From Balanoglossus misakiensis (lineage: Eukaryota; Hemichordata), in contig CM082597.2 in assembly GCA_040954595.2 (NCBI GenBank), positions 7,440,001 through 7,504,000 of the forward strand: a DNA stretch of 64,000 nt, read 5' to 3'. The position numbers and the translations under genes were made by a program. Below are positions 10,956 to 21,600 of this stretch, piece after piece. The notes beneath the pieces were generated by a model. It saw nothing but the letters and a program-made list of their open reading frames with translations, was not told the DNA's origin and searched no databases. The stretch's first letter is position 1. Each line of letters begins with the position of its first letter.

Positions 10956-12740
10956 CTAGAAAGAACTGCTCAGAACCCTTCCTCCCGCCTCCAGCTTGCA
11001 CCACATATCCCATGACCTGTGTGTTAAATATTAACCACCAACAGACGCCCTCTACAGTATCTTCTTACGTTTCTGTTCTTCATGGTAATCTAGTGGCTTT
11101 ATTACCCTTGGAATCAGCTTTATCTAGCCTAGACAGATGTTCCAACCCTATCTGTGCATAAAACCTGTTTGTGTGGACTGTGGTAGGTAAGTGAAAGTTT
11201 GAACAGAAAAAATTCATCTTTTTGCTCAATCAATTGATTTGTATGTAATACACGTCGTATGAAAGATTACTTCTGTGGTTTTCTGACCACATGAGGGCGC
11301 TAATCAGGACTGAACCTGGATTCAATTTTGGGGATTAGAGTGATTTGATTGGATGTACTAGATCCAAAATATTTTTGTTTGTTTTTGTTTTTTCAGATAA
11401 AATTGAAAACATTATTGATTTGAGACACTATAATTTGTGGTCATTAAAATTTGGTCCTATAGAAGCAAGTATTTTAGATTTGAAGGACTGGTTGTGATTA
11501 TGTGTCAAACCTGACCAAGTCAGTGGTTTTTGTAGACTGTGGCATCATCTCATGTATGATGTGTTTATGTGGAAGTGTTTGTGTGGGGGTCAATATGGAG
11601 TGAGCTAGTTTGTAGAGAACTGAGTTGGTAAATTCTCTGCAGTAAGTTGGATACTCTGCTCAAACTCCAGTGTACTGTGTTCGCTTTCATTCAAACAATT
11701 ATTCCACACATAAAGGAACAAAGTCACTAAATTTTGACATTATTTTGGATGTTTTACATTTTTTTGATGGACTTTTTATGTTGTTCTACTCACCAAAACA
11801 TGCACATTGACCTATTGTCACAACTCACTTCAAAACCCATATACATTACACATGAATAATTCCAACATTTATTTTTGGTCTGTACCAAAAATTATATTGC
11901 AGGCATAATGTTATATTCATATGCAAGGTGTGAGTTGAATTGTAACAACTAGCCATTGATCATGTTTCAGTGAGTAGACATACATCAAAAGCCCATCAAA
12001 TGAAACTAAAATATCCAAAATCATTTCAAAAGTTATCAACTTTTCCCCTTTACTCTCAGTTCTCAAATAAAATAAACTAGACAAATAAAGTAATAATGAT
12101 GAACATTTAATGCTGTATATAAAATTAAACAAAAAGATCTTCAATAATAAAGAAAAAAAAATAAACAACATAATATAAAACTTAAACTTAAGTACATACT
12201 TTATAACATGCTTTGAACCAAGTCATAACGATTTTAAAATGATGAAATTTTACTACTGTGTTTAATAATAATAAAAAATAAATGTTCAATAATAAATCTA
12301 TAACAAAAGTAAACAGCACATATTAAACCATGATTGTCTAATGTATATCATGCATAGAGGTTTAATATACAAAGAATGTAATAATAATGAAAATTTATTG
12401 CCTTTTCTAATACTAAACAAAAAAGTATTTAACTAAAACAGTAATAAAGTTAATAAACATAAAAAATAAAATAAAGAGAACACATAGTGACATTAAAGGG
12501 ACATACAACACAGTTTGCTAGCAAGTCAAACTTTCCACAAAGTGTAACTGCTACAATGTACATCATTGGAAAAATGCCAAAATATTAAAGATTATGAAAG
12601 TGCAACAGTAAATTCAATTATTCTGTACCACTCAACAAGTCATTATTAACAATGTACTCCTCACTGTAGACTTGAAAAGTCAACTTCAATAAAATGGATT
12701 AAATAAAATATTCTGATTGAAAATATGCAGTCTGAAAATA

Positions 12741-12955
12741 AATTTTGACAAGATAACGATAAGGAAATGAAAAGGAAATGTAATATGTACAATATATACA
12801 GGTAATAGTTTAAAACTCAACCATTCATAAACTTGAAATGTCTGGTTAATAAATTTTGACAAGATAATGAAAGGAAATGTAATATGTACAATATATACAG
12901 GTAATAGTTTAAAACTCAACCATTCATAAACTTGAAATGTCTGGTCAATAAGTTC
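12741..12955. repeat. Two-copy tandem duplication (~111 bp unit)
   Basis: AATTTTGACAAGATAA recurs at 12741 and 12852, each followed by GTAATATGTACAATATATAC. The paralogous site at 57100-57190 has a single unit. Confidence 0.8.
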
Positions 12956-13359
12956 TGCCAATTTCAAGTCTTGATAAAAAAATAAAAATAAGAATATAAT
13001 GTATGTTACATATGGACGATTGATGCCAACAGATCTCAAAAGCTCCTACTGATATACAGATCACATAATTGACAATGAAAAGTGTTTTAATGAATGATTT
13101 CTGTTTATTTCAGTCCTTCTGGCAACTTGACAAACCATTGGGGAAATTATTATTTATTGTTTAATATTCATTAGTTCTCTATAACAGCTTGTATAGAAAG
13201 GCCAAATAAAAAAATATGTGCTGTTCCGATTACATGGTCTTCAAAAATAGGGTAGGTAAGTAGGTAGGGAATTTTTTTTATTTTGCAATTTTTTTTATAG
13301 TGTAGAAGAATGACGTCATAGTTCTTGCATGATTCCCACAATTTTCATAAATTTTTAGG

Positions 13360-13570
13360 GGCCTTGGTATTGTTGGAAGTTTTCTTTCTTTATTCTCCTG
13401 TCAATTCTTCGGCCAACTAGATCTCTGAAACTACTGCAGGTACACTTCTCAAACTTGCTACAGTGGTCAAGGTTAATGAGTAGATGTACAGTGGCTCGTG
13501 CATATTTAATTAGTCACATGACCTGGTGGCCATATTGGATTTTCTGAAATGACTTCTACTCAAAAACTAC
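13360..13570 (+). mobile_element. R1-family head fragment
   Basis: AGGGGCCTTGGTATTGTTGG, a CT-rich run, GGCCAACTAGATCTCTGAAA, and GTGGCCATATTGGATTTTCT match the R1 head. The duplicate (57700-57960) keeps more of the terminal hairpin. Confidence 0.55.
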
Positions 13571-14775
13571 AGGGCCATCCAAGTTCAAATTTCGTGTGAC
13601 GTTAATAAGTAAATAAGGAAATAAGTTAATAAGGAAATAAGGAAAACACACAACAACAGGGTCATAGCTGACTGAAATGACAACTACCAGAACAGATATC
13701 CTACACCAAATTTGGCCATAAAACAGCACCTCCAAACAATACCCAAACTTACAGCCATTTTAAACTTCAAGGCCAGGCTGTGAGAGCAAGTGAATAAAAT
13801 GGCATGTGAAGATCATTACGGAAGTTGTCCCCAGGAAATAAAGGAGACAGAATAAGTCATGAAAATGATGCAAACAATGCACGTCGATGATTGGCATGTA
13901 CAACTTAATGGGCATATTGAAAATATCATGTGCTAGAACTCCAGTGATTTCACCTAGTACCTGCACTGTTTTTGTTATCGATGGCACCTGGATCAATTAT
14001 TTTACTGCATGGTCTTCCCCAGTCATTTTAACAGGTTCCCCAAATTGGTACCGTGTGTCAATGCAGTCATATTGATGGGGAACAGAAGTGTTACTGATCT
14101 GAAATAATTTACCACCAATCTTCCCCAACCTTTGCAAAAACACTGACTTGGTTGGAAACATGGTCAGCAGTTGAACTACAGGGAAATGCACAATTGAGAG
14201 TCACAATTGACTGAAACGACAACAACCATTATAGAAATCCTACCCTACAACATTGACTTCGAGATATGACCTGGAAAAACTAATGTCAAATCAGAAATAC
14301 CCGCAACAGACCAGAATCACTCATTGTTCATGGACAATGCTCCAAAACTCACCCAAAAAAACTTAGTGACTTCAATACCCAGACTACCATCACTACTCAC
14401 TACTAAATATAATGTGAAGACATTATGGATGCCCTTCATTTAGAAGTAGCCAATGGATCATCCAATCTTTTTTTGATTTCCGACTCTCATCCTAACCAGT
14501 TTCTGACTTGCATTGAGAAGTGGCAAATAGATCTTCCTGTCTTTTCCTCTCCAAATTCAGAACTTAAAGAGATATGTTCCTCACCCAATCTTTCAAATTT
14601 GCAAGAGGAGAAAACATCAACATATACACCAGATTTAACTGTCTTCTCTAAAATACAGCAAACCGAACATTGGAACAACTGCACATTTTGTATCAATACT
14701 TCAGCTTATGACTTTTACAATGACCCGATTTTGAACTGTACTGAGAAATTGGAAACAGATCTTGCTGTTTTTAGC

Positions 14776-17700
14776 CTAAGACTTCTTTTCGTGTCCAAAT
14801 TTAGACCTAGAAGAGGTATAAAATGACTTCCTTTGTCTTGTATGTTGTCTAGATAAGAGAACATCAACATCTTCATCAGATTCAGCAGAACTCTCCTCTG
14901 AAAAATGGGGTGAGTATGTAGATTTGGTATCATACTTTTGTATGTGACTTTCACGGTGACCTGATTCTTTTTTTAGCGAATGACTTTTTGAATGTCTAAA
15001 TTCAGACATAGAAGGGGTATGTGGCTCATACAACATTTTAGATTTGCCAGAAGAGACACCTGACGCTTCTGCACCAAACTCAATAGAAGTTCTTTTCCCT
15101 TTCCTTAAACTCTTTGCACCAACATCTCCAATGTTATTATGACTAAGATCCAGGTGTCTCCGCCGATGCTTTTTCCCCATTCCTTTACTTAAACTCTTTG
15201 CACCAACATCTCCAATGTTATTATGACTAAGATCCAGGTGTCTCAGCCAAATCATATTCCTCATCCCTTTACTTAAACTCTTTGCACCAACATCTCCAAT
15301 GTTATTATGACTAAGATCCAGGTGCCAAAGCCCAGTCATATTCTCCATCCCTTTACTTAAACTCTCTGCACCAAAATCTCCAATATTATTATGACTAAGA
15401 TCCAGGTGTCTCAGCATAGTCATATTCTCCATCCCTTTACTTAAACTCTCTGCACCAAAATCTCCAATATTATTTTGACTAAGATCCAGGTGTCTCAGCC
15501 GAGTCATATACTCCATCCCTTTACTTAAACTCTCTGCACCAAAATCTCCAATATTATTATGACTAAGATCCAGGTGTCTCAGCATAGTCATATTCCCCAT
15601 CCCTTTACTTAAACTCTCTGCACCAACATCTCCAATGTTATTATGACTAAGATCCAGGTGCCACAGCCCAGTCATATTCTCCATCCCTTTACTTAAACTC
15701 TCTGCACCAAAATCTCCAATGTTATTATGACTAAGATCCAGGTGCCACAGCCCAGTCATATTCTCCATCCCTTTACTTAAACTCTCTGCACCAAAATCTC
15801 CAATATTATTATGACTAAGATCCAGGTATATCAGCCCAGTCATATTCCCCATCCCTTTACTTAAACTCTCTGCACCAACATCTCCAATGTTATTATGACT
15901 AAGATCCAGGTGCCACAGCCCAGTCATATTCTCCATCCCTTTACTTAAACTCTCTGCACCAAAATCTCCAATATTATTATGACTAAGATCCAGGTGCCAC
16001 AGCCCAGTCATATTCTCCATCCCTTTACTTAAACTCTCTGCACCAAAATCTCCAATATTATTATGACTAAGATCCAGGTGCCACAGCCCAGTCATATTCT
16101 CCATCCCTTTACTTAAACTCTCTGCACCAAAATCTCCAATATTATTATGACTAAGATCCAGGTGTCTCAGCCGAGTCATATTCTCCATCCCTTTACTTAA
16201 ACTCTCTGCACCAAAATCTCCAATTTTATTATGACTAAGATCCAGGTGTCTCAGCCATGTCATATTCCCCATTCCTTTACTTAAACTCTGTGCACCAACA
16301 TCTCCAATTTTATTGTGACTAAGATACAGGTGTCTCAGCCCAGTCATATTCTCCATCCCTTTACTTAAACTCTCTGCACCAACATCTCCAATGTTATTAT
16401 GACTTAGATCCAGGTGTCTCAGCCCAGTCATATTCTCCATCCCTTTACTTAAACTCTCTGCACCAACATCTCCAAAATGACAACCACAAAGTTTCAGAGT
16501 GTGTACAAATGAAAGAATACTTAATCCTTTACAGAAGTCTTCAAATTCAGCCTGACTGCAATGCTTACTTACTTCCACAATTTTCTTTTCTTTGACAACT
16601 TCCTTGATGAATATTAATTTATCTATAGTAAGACTGTCTTCATCAAAATTGACATTATGGAAAGATGTCTGCAGTTTCTCTGGAATGTGTGTTAGGATGT
16701 ACTTAAGGCCTCTGATGTCATTTCCAGCAAAATTGACAATTTGTTGTTGATTCTGTGGCACAATGTTGAACAAATCAACTATTCCTCTTAAACTGATACC
16801 TGTGTTACTAAAATTAACATCAGTGAGATATTCCAGTATATGCAGTTTTCCGCAAATGTACATTATGCCATCATCTCCTATGTTATTTGAACTGACGTCT
16901 AAATATCTCAGAGACAACAGATGCTCAAAACTATCAGCAACAACTTTAGCATTATTAGTAATGAAACCAGACTCAGTAATAACAAAATGTTTTAAGTTCT
17001 TGAAGAACATCAGATTTAAACATAGCAAGTTGGTGATGTCAGAAGATAAACTTGAAGCATGTATTTGTTCTACAGAGTTTCCTTTCTTCTGCAAATTGAA
17101 AATGTCACCCACAGTTTTGAAGTGACACTTCACATGTGATTTGAAATCTCCAACCTGGTTTGCAATCTGTTCACACTCTAACAACCTTTCAAGACTTTCT
17201 TCCACCCCATTATTCTCCAACAGCACATTTAATTCATCAACCAATGGTAACAATGCTACACACCCACGGGAACCTAACTTGTTGTTTGAGACATCTATAT
17301 CCTTCAGAAATGGAAAATATTTGACAGCTCTCAGAAGTACACCAATAAAGGTGTATTCCAAATCATTATGTGGCAACTCCAACTTCCTTACTTTTAATGA
17401 CACATTTTCATTTCCCAACATTTCGAAAACCTTTGTGATAAATGCTTCATTAAATCCAGTGAAATGGAGTGATTTCAACAGAGGCAGTGATCCCAATGCT
17501 TTGACCAGTGCCTGAATTGTTTCATGACCAACATCCTGAAAGTTGTCATCAACCGCTTCAATAGTCACACTTCTCAGACTGACCTCACTATGACCTTTGA
17601 CAGATTTTTGTGTGTGAGCCCGTAAGAGTTGATGGAATGTGATATATCTAGTAACCACAGTCAACTCAGTTGAGTTTTTAACTTGAAATTTGACAGTTGA

Positions 17701-18674
17701 TGATGGATTTTCAATCATTACATTCAGGTGTTTGTTGAACTCTTCTGAAAAGTCTGCCCTTTCTTTATCACTTGTCAAAATGATATTCTGAACAACAGAA
17801 GTGTTCCCTATAAAAAGGGATGCAGCTTGCAAACGTTGTGGAGAGACTCTATTTATATCATATTCTGATAGTTCTAATGTCTGGGGTTTTAATAACTGTT
17901 GTATAATGCTTGTAAACTTTTCTGGAAATTTCGATTCAAGAATACAAGACCCAAGTAGTGCAAAACAATCATAGGTCACTGGATATTTCTTTATAATATT
18001 GCTTGTGAGTATTTCGAAGAATGTTGCATTCTCGTGAAGGATACCAGCTACATAATGTAAAGTGACTGGCATGAACTCTACCAACATCTCAATTGTATGT
18101 TGTTTCAGAAATATGTCTTTGGTTTTGCTGACATATAAAGCCACTGCATAAAAGTATATATACCGACTCAGGAAGTGATAGCTATGTGCGTGTTTCTGTT
18201 GATCCGAAAGAAATCTATGGAAACTTTCTCCACTCTCTTGTACTAAATTAAAGAAGTACTTCTCTTCATGACAGCTATCAAACGCATGATACAGTGTCAT
18301 GCCTTTCTTACATTTAAGAAATTCTTGTAGCCCAATTTCACAGAGCCTGTCCTGCACTACATCCCAGACATTCTCTGTCTCAAGTTGATGTTCCCTACAG
18401 TACATCTCTACATGATGTTTAATTGCATATTCAGTTGCCTCTGTCAAAGTTGATGGTAAAGTGTAACAATTCTCATACCAGTAAGATACAAGAGAAGGAA
18501 AGAAAAAATCTTGTGATCTTAATTCACCCACAATTGGATGAAATCTGGACTGCTGTATCAAATACTTAGCTTGGCTGTTCTCTTCAACATGATCTAGTAC
18601 ATATCTCTCCCATTCATCGTATGCAACAGTTCTCACCCAGGTCTTCTCAGGGATGGTGTAGACAGCAGACATAT
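14776..18674 (-). CDS. Gene A terminal exon: NACHT HD1/WHD-like segment plus ribonuclease-inhibitor-type LRRs
   Basis: The exon opens after acceptor TTTCTATCAG. Residues ~20-90 match the end of a NACHT module: DEWERYVLDHVEE, RFHPIVGEL, FFFPSLVSYWYEN, then LPSTLTEATEYAIKHHVEMY (HD1). Residues ~105-190 resemble the NLR winged helix, including YHFLSRYIYFYAVALYVSK, aligned with the usual YSFLH..FQEFLAALYL. The NTPase core that should precede these is absent. Irregular LRRs follow (~370-520 and ~590-750), then 16 nearly identical 28-residue LRRs (LRHLDLSHNNIGDVGAESLS), then a ~105-residue Ser/Lys/His tail ending EKKS. NLR family knowledge: LRRs bind ligand or hold the receptor inactive. No membrane segment. 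Its paralogue is 59321-63410. Confidence 0.8.
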
Positions 18675-21600
18675 CTGATAGAAACAAAAAAAATGTCTAC
18701 ATGTAATTGTGCTCAATACATGTATATATTCAACACACATAATGCACACAAAGATGTTGAATGGCCAGCCTTCTCAAAGTGTCATTCATCATTATATTAC
18801 CATGGCCTGTGTGTCTCATTTTTATTGGTCAAGATGAACGACGTCACTGACCACAAATACTCAGTAATGTTTTGTTTACATGCCCGTAAATCTGAATAGT
18901 AATATTAATAAACAGTTCAGTGAATATAACATTTTGCATAACACAAGTTCCGGGGCCCGTAGTCTTTTGCGTGGGGCATTTTTGTAAATTTTGACAGTTT
19001 TCTTGAGTTTGTTGGTAATATAATGGAAATAACTGACTCCGCCCTGACCATTAACGTTTGTTTATGAGCTCGGGCTCGAGGAAAGCCAAAATTCATGGGC
19101 TCGGAATCCTCGCCCATGAATTTTTGGCTTTCCCCTGTGGAAAAGTACAGGTATGAAGCATTATGACTATTGTGAAGACTTAAATTAAATACTCACCATG
19201 AAGTATGTGTTTGACAGTCTCAAACTCCTTTTCATCTATCTTCATTCTGATTCTGACAACACATCCAGCTTTCTCTGCTAGGGATCTCATCTCGGATGTT
19301 ATTAAGATATCACTCAGCATTTCATCAACTTCTCCAGCATCATATTTCTGCCAGAAATAATCACTGTCTTCCTCTGAAAGGAAACTTAGTAAGAACCACA
19401 AAGAACCGAGTCCAACTCCATCTAATCTTGCTTTATGTTGCTCATAGGCTTTATCCAACTGTTCTATCAGATCTGGGTCATCTCTGTCCACGATTTTCTT
19501 TATCTGAAGTTCATAAAGTACTGTTATATGATCTATCAACACCTGTTTCTGCTTCATTTTCTCCCTTTCAAGTTTTATTTTCTCCCTGTCAAGCTCCATT
19601 GCTCTGTTTTCTTTCTCCATTTCGATCTTCGTCTTTTCTGTTTCAAGCTCAATCCTTTTCTGTTCTGTTTCATGGTCCATCCTTTTCTGTTCTGTTTCAA
19701 GCTCCATTTTCTTGTGTTCTGTTTCCACTCTCATCTTTTCTATCTCCATCTTCGTCTTTTCTGTTTCAAGCTTAATCCTTTTGTGTTCTGTTTCATGGTC
19801 CATTCTTTTCTGTTCCGTATCAAGCTCCATCCTTTTCTGTTCTGTTTCAAGCTCCATTTTCTTGTGTTCTGTTTCCACTCTCATCTTTTCCATTTTCATT
19901 TCTGTCTTCATCTTTTTTTCTTCAAATTCCAGATTTACTTCACACTTAACAGCTATGGGTTGAATAAACAATTAAACAGAAATAATTGCCAGCTAGATGA
20001 TGATTTTTGCTGCCAGACAATTGTGGCCAAAATGAATTGATCTAGATTATTTTGCTACATATAAACTAATGATCAAATTATATTTTATCTCCCAAATGAG
20101 TAAGATAATTTCATCCTACTGAAAATAGTGATGTGTTATCAATAGAGGAATCATACAGTGTCAGTTAATGTTCATGTCAAAGCTAAGATATTTTGTGTGA
20201 CATATCTTGAGTATAGGTGACACCAACTAACACTGTAGTTTAATGACCATTTCACTAAATCACACGTCAGTTTTGATATTTGGGGTAAATGTCCAGGGGG
20301 TGACTGTCCTAGAAACTTGGGTGTTTGGGAGAAGTGAACACACTGCAGGAAACATAACTTACTTGGCATCAATGGCCTTTTCCGTTGTATCATTTTTGAT
20401 TTATGAGTTTCACTTGGTGGTTTCTCATCTGAAACAACGGCAGTCACTGGACTTCCTGGGAGAAGAAAGTTTTTAAAAAAAAAGTTAGTTCAGAAAAGTG
20501 CCCAGTACCCTTTCACTTTTTTCACAAGTCACATCAGCATGCAGATAAAGCTTGACATATAAATTGTTGTATATATCAGTAAGTATGAGTTTCATGAAAT
20601 GATGACACTCATGACTGTCTCAATGAATTTCTCCTGTTTCAATCCCAGCAAAAGTATATGTGCTAGTTACAAATTGGTTGTTTCAACACAGAGAGTTTAT
20701 TAAGAAACATTCGAGACATAAAACAGAAACTCAAAATGTAAAAAAGCCAATGTTATTTCCCTTTTTAATGATAAAAATGTGTCAAAGTAATAAGTTTTTA
20801 AACAACTGGTCCAATCAAAGTAATTACCAAGGTTTTGTGGCTGGGGTGAGAGTGACTGGGAAGAACAGGCATATTCAAAACCTCCTACACCTTCATCAGT
20901 TAAAGGACTTCTTACATTATGGGCTGGTAATTTGGCACTTACCATTATCACTAGAAAACAGAAAAATAAAGTTTAATGACTAACAGTTGCATTAAAAATC
21001 TCTTAACATAATTACTGGTAAGAAAAATATGAAATTACATTATTTAACAAAACATCTGTTTCTGTACCCATGTTTTTTAATCTTCAGGAGCCTGCAACTT
21101 ATCAAATAAAGTGTTCTTACCCAGGTTTTCTGGTTTGGGTGAGAGTGACTGGGAAGGCTGGCCATCTTCAAAAGTTGCAGCACCTTCATGGGTTGAAGGA
21201 CTCTTTCCACTCTGAACTGGTGATGGGAGTGTTGGAACTGGAAGAAGAATAAGGAAAAGATTTTAAGGCTAAAATTCCCATTAAGAAGTCTTGTGATCAG
21301 ATGAATGAGGTAAAGTCAAACCTGTGTATAGTAGCCGGTCAAGCGACTTTCCTTAACTTTATTTGAAGTCAGTCAGGACTGTATGACTTAAGTCACCTGT
21401 CAACATTATCAATATTAGGTTGGTAGCTTCTTTGATAATAAAAGTCAAGTGAAAAGTTAAAGCTTAAACTCTACTTACCCAGGTTTTCTGGTTTGGTTGA
21501 GAGTGACTGGGAAGGCTGGCCATCTTCAAAAGTTGCAACACCTTCATGGGTTGAAGGAGTCTTCCCACTCTGTGCTGGTGATTGAGGTGTTGGAACTGGA

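Larger units (their letters stand above)
5403..14775. repeat. Segmental duplication, left intergenic copy
   Basis: The DNA between gene A's stop and gene B's upstream region is repeated at 24548-25883 followed by 50641-59320. Matches continue through short landmarks, such as GCCCCCAAAATACAAAATAT (5584 and 24728), CTCGAGTGGGCCATCTTTG (9070 and 53784) and GATGGCACCTGGATCAATTA (13981 and 58382). No recognisable protein gene lies inside. Much of it is AT-rich (12.0-12.5 kb especially). Differences between the copies are mostly small transposon insertions, listed separately. Confidence 0.85.

Noticed and set aside
13760-14191. Frames on both strands, including one reading KIGGKLFQISNTSVPHQYD, with a counterpart near 58228-58570
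   Set aside because: The protein-like minus-strand frame is broken by stops (a TGA in the right copy, a stop after HAVK in the left). At best a dead gene fragment of unknown family.
15095-16475. Regular 84-bp repeats resembling a CRISPR or satellite array
   Set aside because: In-frame LRR codons with a clear protein pattern; no spacers.
19296-20040. Long plus-strand frames opposite the coiled-coil exon
   Set aside because: Antisense shadows of a low-complexity Glu/Lys repeat; composition (F/L/S/C) is the complement of GAA/AAG codons.
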